From: Sandarakinorhabdus sp. | GTDB taxonomy: Bacteria; Pseudomonadota; Alphaproteobacteria; Sphingomonadales; Sphingomonadaceae | Direction: 5' to 3' | NCBI GenBank assembly: GCA_020693225.1 | Contig: JAIMJL010000024.1 | Location: 1-35,141 of the forward strand | DNA length: 35,141 nt | Part shown: positions 22,854 through 30,493 of the stretch, one piece after another | How the letters are laid out: each line of letters begins with the position of its first letter | Numbering within the stretch: the stretch's first letter is position 1 | Program-made: the position numbers and the translations under genes | Notes under the pieces: model-generated | What the model was told of the DNA's origin: nothing | Seen by the model: only the letters and a program-made list of their open reading frames with translations | Database searches by the model: none

Positions 22854-24263
22854 ATGGACCATCTTCTCTACGCTGATCTCGATCCCGAAACCGCCGTCCG
22901 GCTGACCCGCGAGGCGCTGGTCGGTTGCGAGGATGGCGAGCTGTTCCTGCAGGTCGCGGCCTCCGAAAGCTTCGCCTTCGATGATGGCCGGCTGAAGGTC
23001 GCCACCTTCGATACCAGCCGCGGCTTCGGCTTGCGCGGCGTGATGGGCGAAACCAGCGCCTATGCCCACGCCAACGAATTGAGCGAGCAGGCCATCCGCC
23101 GGGCCGGCGAAACCATCGCCGTGGTGCGCAGCGGCCACGGCGGCACCGCCGCCTTGCAGCCGCCGCGCCGCACCAACCAGGCCCTGTATACCGATGCCGA
23201 TCCGCTGTCGGCCGTGCCGTTTGCTGCCAAGGTGACACTGTTGCAACGGATCGATGCGGCCGCACGGGCGCGCGATTCCCGGGTGGTGCAGGTCAGCGCC
23301 AGCCTCGCGGGAAGCTGGAGCCTGGTGAATATCATCCGCGCCGATGGCAGCCGGGCCCGCGATGTGCGCCCGCTCGTGCGGCTCAGCATTTCCATCGTGT
23401 GTGAACGCAATGGCCGCCGCGAATCCGGCAGCTGGGGCATCGGCGGACGAACCCTCTATGATCGGATGTTCGACGAGACGGAATGGAATCGCGCCATTGA
23501 TGGCGCCTTGCAGCAGGCCCTCACCAATCTGGAGTCCGTGCCGGCACCGGCCGGGGAAATGACGGTGGTGCTGGGCCCCGGCTGGCCCGGAATCCTGTTT
23601 CACGAGGCGGTCGGGCACGGCCTGGAAGGCGATTTCAACCGCAAGGGCACCAGCACCTTCTCCGGCCGGGTTGGCGAGCAGGTCGCCGCCAAGGGTGTAA
23701 CCGTCGTGGATGATGGCAGCCTGCCCGATCGGCGCGGCTCGCTCAGCATCGACGACGAGGGCACGCCAACGGAGCGCACCGTGCTGATCGAGGACGGCAT
23801 CCTGAAGGGCTATATGCAGGACCGGATGAATGCCCGGCTGATGGGCGTGCCCGCCACCGGCAATGGCCGCCGCGAAAGCTTCCAGCATCCCCCCATGCCG
23901 CGGATGACCAACAGCTTCCTGCAGGGCGGCAGCGACGATCCGGGCGAAATCCTGGCGCGGGCGAAGTCCGGCATCTATGCCAAAAGCTTCGGCGGCGGCC
24001 AGGTGGATATTGTTTCCGGCAAGTTCGTGTTCAGCTGCACCGAGGCCTATAAAATCGAAAACGGACGCCTCGGCGCGCCGATCAAGGGCGCCACGCTGAT
24101 CGGCAACGGCCCCGAGGTGATGCAGCGGATCGTTGCCATCGGCAACGACATGGCGCTCGACGAAGGGATCGGCACCTGCGGCAAGGGCGGACAATCCGTG
24201 CCGGTGGGCGTGGGCCAGCCAACCCTGATGATCGAGGGCCTGACCGTGGGTGGCACAGCATGA
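22854..24263 (+). CDS. tldD: Metalloprotease TldD
   Basis: 469 residues, matching the normal length of TldD, the zinc peptidase that with TldE (PmbA) trims peptides such as microcin precursors and acts on CcdA. The metal motif HEAVGHGLEGDF gives His250, Glu251 and His255 of the HExxxH pattern. GILFHEAVGHGLEGD is the family hallmark, and the region NGRRESFQHPPMPRMTNS is also conserved. It is followed immediately by the DUF2007 gene (ATGA overlap). The partner tldE is not in the window. Confidence 0.96.
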   Translation: MDHLLYADLDPETAVRLTREALVGCEDGELFLQVAASESFAFDDGRLKVATFDTSRGFGLRGVMGETSAYAHANELSEQAIRRAGETIAVVRSGHGGTAALQPPRRTNQALYTDADPLSAVPFAAKVTLLQRIDAAARARDSRVVQVSASLAGSWSLVNIIRADGSRARDVRPLVRLSISIVCERNGRRESGSWGIGGRTLYDRMFDETEWNRAIDGALQQALTNLESVPAPAGEMTVVLGPGWPGILFHEAVGHGLEGDFNRKGTSTFSGRVGEQVAAKGVTVVDDGSLPDRRGSLSIDDEGTPTERTVLIEDGILKGYMQDRMNARLMGVPATGNGRRESFQHPPMPRMTNSFLQGGSDDPGEILARAKSGIYAKSFGGGQVDIVSGKFVFSCTEAYKIENGRLGAPIKGATLIGNGPEVMQRIVAIGNDMALDEGIGTCGKGGQSVPVGVGQPTLMIEGLTVGGTA

Positions 24264-24472
24264 GCCTCACCGAGCTGGTAACGGTGAACGATGTATCTCT
24301 GGCGGAAATCATGCGCGGCCGGCTGGCCGCGGATGGGATCGAGGCGGTGCTGTTCGATGCCGGCTTTTCCGGCCTGCTGGGTGGCGGCTATCCGGGCATC
24401 CGCCTGATGGTGACCGCAGACGATGCACAGGCCGCACGGCGGGTGCTCGATTTGCCTGAAAATGAGGCATAG
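24260..24472 (+). CDS. DUF2007-family putative signal-transducing protein
   Basis: 70 residues, translationally coupled to tldD (ATGA overlap at 24260-24263). Its compact alpha/beta pattern, LTELVTVNDVSLAEIMRGRLAADGIEAVLFDAG, then GGGYPGIRLMVTADDAQAARRVL, fits DUF2007, a small ACT/PII-like family of unknown role. The glnK promoter lies directly downstream. No catalytic residues are evident. Confidence 0.85.
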   Translation: MSLTELVTVNDVSLAEIMRGRLAADGIEAVLFDAGFSGLLGGGYPGIRLMVTADDAQAARRVLDLPENEA

Positions 24473-24623
24473 CTTTAGCCTGACGCACCCCGTGCCAAGA
24501 AAATGGGCACAGTTTCCCCTTGCGATTGCTGCACTGCAATAGCGGAACAACTTGGCACGATATCTGCAGGGCCAACCTGTCTGACAGTGCATGGGCGCTG
24601 TTTTTGCCAGGGGGTGTTGGCCA
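24473..24623 (+). promoter_or_regulatory. glnK-amtB upstream region with sigma-54 promoter
   Basis: TTGGCACG-ATATC-TGCAG at 24553-24569 matches the sigma-54 consensus, with GG (24554-24555) and GC (24566-24567) separated by exactly 10 bases, putting the transcript start near 24579. Upstream lie two dyads that could hold an enhancer-binding protein such as NtrC: GTGCC-n9-GGCAC (about 24493-24511) and ATTGC-TGCACT-GCAAT (about 24526-24541). Neither is a textbook NtrC site. CTGTCTGACAG at 24577-24587 is a small palindrome near the start site. Nitrogen-responsive control of glnK-amtB is well known in proteobacteria. Confidence 0.8.
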
Positions 24624-24962
24624 GTGAAGTTCATTGTTGCAGTCATCAAACCTTTCAAGCTCGATGCCGTGCGTGATGCGCTGACCGGCCTTGGTGTGCA
24701 GGGTATGACCGTGACCGAAGTGAAGGGCTTCGGCCGCCAGAAGGGTCAGACCGAAATCTACCGCGGCGCCGAATACACCACCAACATGGTGCCCAAGGTG
24801 AAGATCGAAGTCGCGGTAAGCGATGACCTTGCCGGACGCGCTGTGGAGGCGATCCAGCAGGCTGCTCACACTGGCGCCATCGGCGACGGCAAGATTTTCG
24901 TGCTCGACATGGCCGGCGTGGTGCGCATCCGCACCGGCGAAACCAACGAAACGGCGCTGTAG
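24624..24962 (+). CDS. glnK: PII nitrogen regulatory protein GlnK
   Basis: 112 residues from the GTG at 24624, which has an AGGGGGTG ribosome site upstream; the ATG in the track (24591) would add an unusual tail. The signature T-loop is GQTEIYRGAEYTT, with Tyr51 as the uridylylation site. The C-terminal segment GAIGDGKIFVLDMAGVVRIRTGE is the ATP/2-oxoglutarate-binding hallmark. GlnK senses the carbon/nitrogen state and blocks AmtB when nitrogen is plentiful. It sits directly before amtB (32 bp to its start), the standard glnK-amtB pair. Confidence 0.97.
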   Translation: MKFIVAVIKPFKLDAVRDALTGLGVQGMTVTEVKGFGRQKGQTEIYRGAEYTTNMVPKVKIEVAVSDDLAGRAVEAIQQAAHTGAIGDGKIFVLDMAGVVRIRTGETNETAL

Positions 24963-24994
24963 CAATGGCGCGGGATGAAAAGGAGGGGTTGCGA

Positions 24995-26419
24995 ATGAAC
25001 TTCAAGCATCTGGCGATGGTCGCCGGCAGCGTAGGCGCGGGCGTAGGCGTGGGCGGCTTGCTGCTGGCGGCCCCGGCGTTTGCGCAAGAGGCCGCGGCAG
25101 CGGTGCAGGCAACGACTGCGGTAACAACTGCGGCAACAACTGCCGTTGCCGAAACCGCAGCCGCTGATCCCGTTCCCAACAAGGGCGATACCGCCTGGAT
25201 GATGGTTTCAACCGTGCTGGTCATGCTGATGATCGTGCCCGGCCTCGCGCTTTTTTACGGCGGGCTGGTGCGCAGCAAGAACATGCTTTCGGTGCTCACC
25301 CAGATCATCGCGGTCGCCAGTCTCGCGATGGTGATGTGGGTGATGTTCGGCTATTCGCTGGCCTTCGGTGGCGATTTCAACCAGTTCATTTCCTCCGGCA
25401 AGCTGTTCCTCGCCGGCGTGACGGCCGATTCCAATGTCGCCACCTTCACCGATGGTGTCGTCATCCCCGAATTCGTCTTCATCGCGTTCCAGATGACCTT
25501 CTCCGCCATCACCGTCGCTCTCGTGGTCGGCGGACTTGTCGAGCGGATGAAATTTTCCGCGATCATGGTGTTTGCCATCGTCTGGCTCACGATCAGCTAT
25601 TATCCGATCGCTCACATGGTCTGGTATCTGGGCGGCGATGAGGCCTCCACCGGCCTGATCTTCGGCTGGGGCGCGCTCGATTTCGCCGGCGGCACCGTGG
25701 TGCACATCAATGCGGGCGTCACCGCACTGGTGGGTGCCATCATGCTGGGCAAGCGGATCGGCTATCAGAAGGAATTGATGGCGCCGCACTCGCTCACCAT
25801 GACGCTGATCGGCACGGGCCTGCTGTGGGTCGGCTGGTTCGGTTTCAACGCCGGCTCCGCGCTGGAAGCCAACGGCTCGGCCGGTCTCGCCCTCATCAAC
25901 ACCTTTACCGCCACGGCTGCCGGGGTGCTGTTCTGGATGCTGACGGAAAAGCTGCTGGGCCACGCCGGCTCGCTGCTCGGCGCCTGCTCCGGCGCCATTG
26001 CCGGGCTGGTTGCGGTAACGCCTGCAGCGGGCAATTCCGGGCCTTTCGGCGCTATCCTGCTGGGAGCGGTGGCCGGCATCCTGTGCTGCCTGTTTGTGAT
26101 GAAGGCCAAGCCCAAGCTGGGCTTTGACGATTCGCTCGATGTGTTCGGCATTCACGGCATCGGCGGCATCGTCGGCTCGATCGGCACCGCCGTCACCATG
26201 CTGGCCGTGCTGGGTGGCCCGGCGGGCGACGACTATGAACTGGGGTCACAGCTGTGGATTCAGGTCAAGTCGGTCGCCGTCGCCATCGCGTGGTCGGCCG
26301 TGGGTGCGGCAATCGCCTTCACCATTGCCAAGCTGGTCACCGGCCTTCGGGTCACCGAAGAGGTGGAGCGCGAAGGCCTCGATCTCGGCGAGCATGGGGA
26401 GCGCGCCTACAATTATTGA
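24995..26419 (+). CDS. amtB: Ammonium transporter AmtB
   Basis: 474 residues from the ATG at 24995, with a strong AGGAGGGG ribosome site; the ORF-track start is 30 bases earlier. A signal peptide (LLLAAPAFAQE) is followed by a low-complexity Ala/Thr stretch and then 11 transmembrane segments. Recognisable parts are GLALFYGGLVRSKN, FIAFQMTFSAITVALVVGG (Phe gate region), YPIAHMVWYLGG and DVFGIHGIGGIVGS, which carry the two pore His residues. The Ala/Thr-rich region between signal peptide and first helix is unusually long. It pairs with glnK and ends at a clear terminator. Confidence 0.97.
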   Translation: MNFKHLAMVAGSVGAGVGVGGLLLAAPAFAQEAAAAVQATTAVTTAATTAVAETAAADPVPNKGDTAWMMVSTVLVMLMIVPGLALFYGGLVRSKNMLSVLTQIIAVASLAMVMWVMFGYSLAFGGDFNQFISSGKLFLAGVTADSNVATFTDGVVIPEFVFIAFQMTFSAITVALVVGGLVERMKFSAIMVFAIVWLTISYYPIAHMVWYLGGDEASTGLIFGWGALDFAGGTVVHINAGVTALVGAIMLGKRIGYQKELMAPHSLTMTLIGTGLLWVGWFGFNAGSALEANGSAGLALINTFTATAAGVLFWMLTEKLLGHAGSLLGACSGAIAGLVAVTPAAGNSGPFGAILLGAVAGILCCLFVMKAKPKLGFDDSLDVFGIHGIGGIVGSIGTAVTMLAVLGGPAGDDYELGSQLWIQVKSVAVAIAWSAVGAAIAFTIAKLVTGLRVTEEVEREGLDLGEHGERAYNY

Positions 26420-26462
26420 AGCCCAACGAGCTTCTACAACTTCCTCCCCAAGGAACCAACCT

Positions 26463-26496
26463 CCCCCGGCAGGGCAACTTGCCGGGGGATTTTTTG
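26463..26496 (+). terminator. Rho-independent terminator of glnK-amtB
   Basis: Perfect 9-bp stem CCCCCGGCA / TGCCGGGGG (26463-26471 and 26480-26488) with an 8-base loop, followed by ATTTTTTGG. It lies 44 bp after the amtB stop. Very convincing. Confidence 0.93.
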
Positions 26497-26535
26497 GTCT
26501 GCCGGGTGCCAAAGCATGGCGCATGGCCGAACTTG

Positions 26536-26958
26536 TCAGTTGCTGGCGGCGGGTGGCTCAGCGGCGGGCTCTGCGGCGGGCGCCGGTTTCATCGGCTGAA
26601 ACCGTCCCAGGCTGCATCGTGCGCCGGTCGCACGGCCGCCGTTAACCACGGTGATGCTGTCCATGCTGCACAGTTGGCCGGTGCGGCTGTTGTGCTTGAA
26701 GGCGCGGCTGAACCCGAGTCCGGAGCAGGCGAAAGGCAGCTCGTTGCGAAACATCCGGTTGCTTCCCATCACGAAATTGATCGTGCGATCGTCCACCACA
26801 TGCGTGCTGCGGATCTGCCGCAGGGTGATGCAGGTCACCGGCTCGCCATCCGGCACCCAGACCTGCTGCGAACGCGGCGTGCTGTTGCCGCCATCGGCGC
26901 AGCTGGCAAGCAGCAATGCGACAGCCAGGCCGGCACCCAACAGAAAAGTCTTGCGCAT
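26536..26958 (-). CDS. DUF6491-type lipoprotein
   Basis: About 140 residues from the ATG at 26958 (MRKTFLLG), preferred because GAGGAT lies about 5 bases upstream. The signal peptide ends in a lipobox, LLASC, so it is lipid-anchored. The core CITLRQIRSTHVVDDRTINF, then FACSGLGFSRAFKHNSRTGQLC and GARCSLGRFQP, matches the uncharacterised DUF6491 group. The C-terminal tail is Pro/Ala/Glu-rich. The function is unknown; it is probably a periplasm-facing lipoprotein. It follows the amidohydrolase gene by 43 bp. Confidence 0.8.
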   Translation of the reverse strand: MRKTFLLGAGLAVALLLASCADGGNSTPRSQQVWVPDGEPVTCITLRQIRSTHVVDDRTINFVMGSNRMFRNELPFACSGLGFSRAFKHNSRTGQLCSMDSITVVNGGRATGARCSLGRFQPMKPAPAAEPAAEPPAASN

Positions 26959-27001
26959 AAAATCCTCATCCATCGCTTTCGCCCGGAAGCTGCATCCGGT
27001 T

Positions 27002-27868
27002 TCATTCTGCTGCAAGCAAATCCTGCGGTCTCCCAAGCAGCGCGGGTGCCAGCGCGGGCAGCTCTGCCATCAACTGCGAAAAACAGGCCGATATGGTCGC
27101 CGCCAGCGTCGCCAGCCCGGCGTGCGGTGCCAGCGTTCCGGGGTGCATGTACAGCGCGCGATCAAACTCCAGCTGGATGGCGTGCCGGCCGATTGCCGGG
27201 CAGCCATGGCGCTCGGTGGTATGGCCGCCGGCATAGGGCATATTGCGCACCACCCTTAGCCCGGCATCGGCGAACAACCGCTCCAGCGTCGCCACAAGCG
27301 GAGCCGCCGCACTGCTGCCATGGCGATCGCCGATCACCAGATCCGGCGGCTTCGGGCCATCGGGCGTGGGCATCGAATGGCAATCCAGCAGGATCGCATA
27401 GCCGTACGCGCGGTGCGCCGCTGCAAGCCTGTCAGCAATCGCCGCGTGCCAGGGCCGATGCAGGGCATCCAGCCGCGCCGGGATGTCTGTCGCCGGGATG
27501 CGATCGGGATAGATCGCCTGATCGGCGGCCGCCATGCGCGGGATCAGGCCATAGCCTCGCCGCACCCGCTCGCTGATCCGTGCCGCCATGGCAGGACGCT
27601 CGCTGAACATCGCCGGATCAAACTCGTCTTCGGCGCGATTGAGGTCGAGATAGGCCCGGCTATGCGTTGCCGCGAGCAAGGGAAGTCCTTTGGCGGCGCT
27701 TGGCGCAAGCAATGCATCCACATGGCAATCCTCGATCCGCCGCAGCGCCGCAGCGGGAAGCCGGGTCTGGCGCATGAAGGCCGGCGGCAGATGGGTGCCA
27801 CTGTGCGGGGAAGTCAGCAGGATCGGCGTGCTGCCGGGGTTGGGCCCGGACCAGACGAACGGGCTCAT
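27002..27868 (-). CDS. N-formylglutamate amidohydrolase-family protein
   Basis: About 288 residues from the ATG at 27868, overlapping the photolyase-like stop as ATGA. The family (FGase, HutG-like) motifs are present: LLTSPHSGTHLP near 20, SRAYLDLNRAEDEFDP, ILLDCHSMPTP near 150 and HAIQLEFDRALYM near 240, which fit zinc-peptidase-like active-site positions. In the histidine pathway the enzyme yields glutamate and formate, but many homologues have unrelated contexts and no hut genes are here. Its coupling to a photolyase-like flavoprotein is unusual. Confidence 0.85.
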   Translation of the reverse strand: MSPFVWSGPNPGSTPILLTSPHSGTHLPPAFMRQTRLPAAALRRIEDCHVDALLAPSAAKGLPLLAATHSRAYLDLNRAEDEFDPAMFSERPAMAARISERVRRGYGLIPRMAAADQAIYPDRIPATDIPARLDALHRPWHAAIADRLAAAHRAYGYAILLDCHSMPTPDGPKPPDLVIGDRHGSSAAAPLVATLERLFADAGLRVVRNMPYAGGHTTERHGCPAIGRHAIQLEFDRALYMHPGTLAPHAGLATLAATISACFSQLMAELPALAPALLGRPQDLLAAE

Positions 27869-29067
27869 CCGAACAATCCGGGGTTCACCAGATCGGGGAT
27901 GTGGCCCTTGAACTGAAAAAAGCCCCGCGCCGCATGCGGCCAGGCGCGACTGTCCCACGGGCGGCGGATTTCCACCAGTGCGATGCCATGCGCTGCAAGC
28001 GCGTTGCGGGTAGCGGCGATGCGGTCTGCCACCGGGCCGGTTGCAGCATAGGGCGTGAGAATCTGGGTCAGCCCGGCGTCGGTGGCCCAGGCGGCCAAGC
28101 CGTCTTCCATCGCTGCTTCGGGCAAGCGCACACACGGCGCATCGAAGTGCTGCTCTGCCCGCTGCACCGCGTCTGCCAGCGCGGCATTGGCATGATCCGC
28201 CTTCGGGCCCGCCGGATCGCCGCCGATGGCGTCAACGGCGGCAATGGCGCGCACTGGCACGGGCCAGGAGCTGGTTTCGGGCGACAGGTCTTCGGTGTGC
28301 AGCCAAAGGCCAGAAGGAGCGCTCGGGTTTGCTGGCGGCAACGCCCGCAGCGGCACCGGCGAGACAACAGGCTCTGGCGGCACAGGCTCGGCAAACTCCG
28401 CCAGCGGGTGGCGCACCGCAAAGCGCCCGCCGGAAACGCTGCGAATCCGCTCGGCGCTTGCCAGATAGGTTTTCCCCACCGTTTGCAGGCCGGCCACCCA
28501 GCGCCAGCTCAAGCTGTTGGAGGCCGGGCAGGCATCCAGCAGATGGCGATAAAAGAAGGCCGCGCCCAGTTGCCACGGCAGCTTCAGCGTGAATATCCAG
28601 ATGCTGGCAAAGTTCATCCGGGCGTGGTTGTGCAGATAGCCGGTGGATTTCAGCTCCTCGACCCAGAAATCGAAGCAATCGATGTCGGTGTTGGCAGAAA
28701 GCGCCTGCGCGTGCCCGGTGGCGAGGCCGCGATCATTGGCCAGCCGGCTTTCCAGCCGCTCCACGTCGGCCAGATAGCGGCGCCAGAGGCCGGGTCGCAG
28801 CTCCAGATGCCCGCGCCAGTAGCTGCGCCAGCACACTTCCTGAATGTATTTTTCCGCCGCATCCATCCCGTGCGCGCGAAACGCCGCCTGCGCCACTTCC
28901 TCCTCGCTGATCAGGCGACGGCGGATTGCGGGAGACAGGGCAGACACGTTGGTTCGTGGCCCCGGCCCGGTATCGCGGTTGCGGGTGGCGGCGTAGGCGC
29001 GGCCGGCACTGGGCAGGAATTGCGCCAAGCGGGCAAGCGCATCGGCGCGGGTGTTGGCAAAGGGCAT
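27865..29067 (-). CDS. Photolyase/cryptochrome-like flavoprotein with FAD domain first
   Basis: About 400 residues from the ATG at 29067; a GTG at 29073 with AAGG in better position is an alternative start. Residues about 5-215 carry the photolyase FAD-binding helical domain: VCWRSYWRGHLE near 80, STGYLHNHARMNFASIW (141-157) and FFYRHLLDACPASNSLSWRWVAG (171-193). In ordinary photolyases this domain is C-terminal. Here a Pro-rich linker (about 222-250) is followed at 252-400 by an alpha/beta-looking part: GLWLHTEDLSP, VRAIAAVDA, DAVQRAEQHFDAPCVRLPEA, and AGLTQILTPYAATGPVADRI with GIALVEIRRP. It resembles the antenna-type Rossmann domain normally at the N-terminus. The domain order therefore appears reversed. 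DNA repair, light sensing or another flavin role are all possible. Confidence 0.82.
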   Translation of the reverse strand: MPFANTRADALARLAQFLPSAGRAYAATRNRDTGPGPRTNVSALSPAIRRRLISEEEVAQAAFRAHGMDAAEKYIQEVCWRSYWRGHLELRPGLWRRYLADVERLESRLANDRGLATGHAQALSANTDIDCFDFWVEELKSTGYLHNHARMNFASIWIFTLKLPWQLGAAFFYRHLLDACPASNSLSWRWVAGLQTVGKTYLASAERIRSVSGGRFAVRHPLAEFAEPVPPEPVVSPVPLRALPPANPSAPSGLWLHTEDLSPETSSWPVPVRAIAAVDAIGGDPAGPKADHANAALADAVQRAEQHFDAPCVRLPEAAMEDGLAAWATDAGLTQILTPYAATGPVADRIAATRNALAAHGIALVEIRRPWDSRAWPHAARGFFQFKGHIPDLVNPGLFG

Positions 29068-29114
29068 TGCCACACAGTGCCTTGGCCTCAGCGAAAGCGC
29101 CAGTGCGGCAAGGT

Positions 29115-29149
29115 GCAGCCGGGCGGCGAAAACGCGGCCACCCGGCTGC
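29115..29149 (-). terminator. Terminator-like hairpin after the haloperoxidase-like gene
   Basis: On the minus strand GCAGCCGGGTGGC pairs with GCCGCCCGGCTGC (13 pairs, one G-T) around a loop containing CGCGTTTTC. It starts 10 bases past the haloperoxidase-like stop. No U tract follows. Confidence 0.6.
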
Positions 29150-29159
29150 GGGGGAGGAC

Positions 29160-30356
29160 TCAGGCGGTAATGGCGCGGATGGGCCGCCGCCGGTGAACTA
29201 CCCCGACGAGGCCGAAGCCCTGGATCATCATCGCCCATGTCGCCGGCTCCGGAACGGCGTTGAAGGCGTTCTGGGACAAGGTGAAGGCAGCGACCTGGTA
29301 GCCGACGTCGAGGCCCACGTCATTGTCGAAGCGCCAGTGGATTCCGCCCCACAGGCGCGATTCCTTGGCATCGATAACGGCATCGGCCCAATCATCCCAG
29401 CAGCGGCTGTTGCCGGCCCAGGTCAGACAGAAACTGCCCCCCGATCCGAAGGCGTCGGTGAGAATCCCTTGTGCCGCCCCGGAGACGCCGGCATGCGCCG
29501 AAACATAGCTGGGGTGTGGTGGCGTGTTGATAAACGGAGTCCAGTCGGCAACGGCGTCGGTATTCGGATTGCCATCGGTGTCGGCCGCGCGGATCGCCGT
29601 GACGGGTCGCCAATAGTCCTCGTGATATTTGCTGTCCCAAACGGCAATGGTAACGTCGGCGATGGCGACGGTAAGCTTTGCCAGCGTTGCGGCATTGGTC
29701 AGCGTATCGTGCCCGGCACTTTCGGCCGCATCGATGGCAGCACGCACCCAGGGGCCGGTGCCGGCAGCACCTGCCCAGAAGATGACAGCGTTCGACTGAT
29801 CCGCATCGCGCAGCAAGCTTCCCACACTGCCGATGTCCCGCACTTCCTTGAAGGCGGCTGTGTAGGCGTCGCTGGTGATCGCCGGTGGTGGCGCGGGTCG
29901 CAAAGCATCTGGCGACACCATCAGCCACGGATCAACCGCCGCCCAATGCGGCACTGCAGGCGGCGCAAAGCCCGGCGGCGTCGGTGCCCAACGGCCGGGC
30001 AAACCAGACGGGACATAGGCAACAGACGCGCCAGAGCCATCCCCGGTGCGATTGGCAATCACCGCGGCTGCATAGGCCGCCCCGGTCGCGATGCCGTCGG
30101 TCTTGGACTGTCCGTCTGCCACCAGTGCGAGACTGGCAGCGAGTGCGGCGTCGAGATCGGCGGCGCGCGCCGGGAAAGCGTGCAGCAGCACGGCGTGGGC
30201 GGCTGTTGCAGTTGCCGCACGGCTATCCCCGCCAGGTGATACGACGCCGTTCAGAAAGGCGTAGTTTGGTTGGCCCAAGGTGGCGTTGACAGCATCGTGC
30301 ATGGCAACGCTGGCCATCGCCCATGGTCTGCTGGTGGTGGTTGTGCGGATCGACAT
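29160..30356 (-). CDS. Vanadium-dependent haloperoxidase/PAP2-like protein with PEPxxWA sorting tail
   Basis: About 398 residues from the ATG at 30356, with GGGAG about 9 bases upstream. The acid-phosphatase/vanadium-haloperoxidase motifs are present: KYHEDYWRP (K-x6-RP), PSYVSAHAG (PSGH-like) and ESRLWGGIHWRFD (SR-x5-H-x3-D). The C-terminus has PEPATWAMMI, a hydrophobic stretch and basic RRR, a PEPxxWA-type exosortase sorting signal. Such proteins normally have an N-terminal signal peptide, but none is visible: the protein opens directly at MSIRTTTTSRPWAMASVAMHDAVN, which aligns with an internal family segment. The 5' part may be lost, or the start is elsewhere. The upstream neighbour is the truncated TPR ORF. 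Activity on halides or phosphate esters is unknown. Confidence 0.82.
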   Translation of the reverse strand: MSIRTTTTSRPWAMASVAMHDAVNATLGQPNYAFLNGVVSPGGDSRAATATAAHAVLLHAFPARAADLDAALAASLALVADGQSKTDGIATGAAYAAAVIANRTGDGSGASVAYVPSGLPGRWAPTPPGFAPPAVPHWAAVDPWLMVSPDALRPAPPPAITSDAYTAAFKEVRDIGSVGSLLRDADQSNAVIFWAGAAGTGPWVRAAIDAAESAGHDTLTNAATLAKLTVAIADVTIAVWDSKYHEDYWRPVTAIRAADTDGNPNTDAVADWTPFINTPPHPSYVSAHAGVSGAAQGILTDAFGSGGSFCLTWAGNSRCWDDWADAVIDAKESRLWGGIHWRFDNDVGLDVGYQVAAFTLSQNAFNAVPEPATWAMMIQGFGLVGVVHRRRPIRAITA

Positions 30357-30370
30357 GGAGGTTGCTCCCT

Positions 30371-30408
30371 CACGCAATGGCAGGCCCCCAATGGCTGGGC
30401 CTTGCGTG
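30371..30408 (-). promoter_or_regulatory. Hairpin directly upstream of the haloperoxidase-like ribosome site
   Basis: CACGCAA (30371-30377) pairs with TTGCGTG (30402-30408), and inside it GGCCC pairs with GGGCC around a 9-base loop, with a small bulge. In the mRNA the stem ends immediately before the GAGGGAG ribosome site, so it may influence translation; a protein-binding dyad is also possible. Confidence 0.45.
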
Positions 30409-30493
30409 CGCGAGAGGAGCGCGAAAAGGCTGTGATTGAACACTCGCGCTGCTGATTTTTTGCTGATGGACAGATGATTTTCTCGGCTTTGGC

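Noticed and set aside
22764-24194. 476-residue minus-strand ORF opposite tldD
   Set aside because: Antisense shadow; tldD has the conserved HExxxH motif, this ORF has none.
27002-27868. Naming the amidohydrolase hutG
   Set aside because: No other hut genes nearby and the coupled photolyase-like gene makes a histidine role doubtful.
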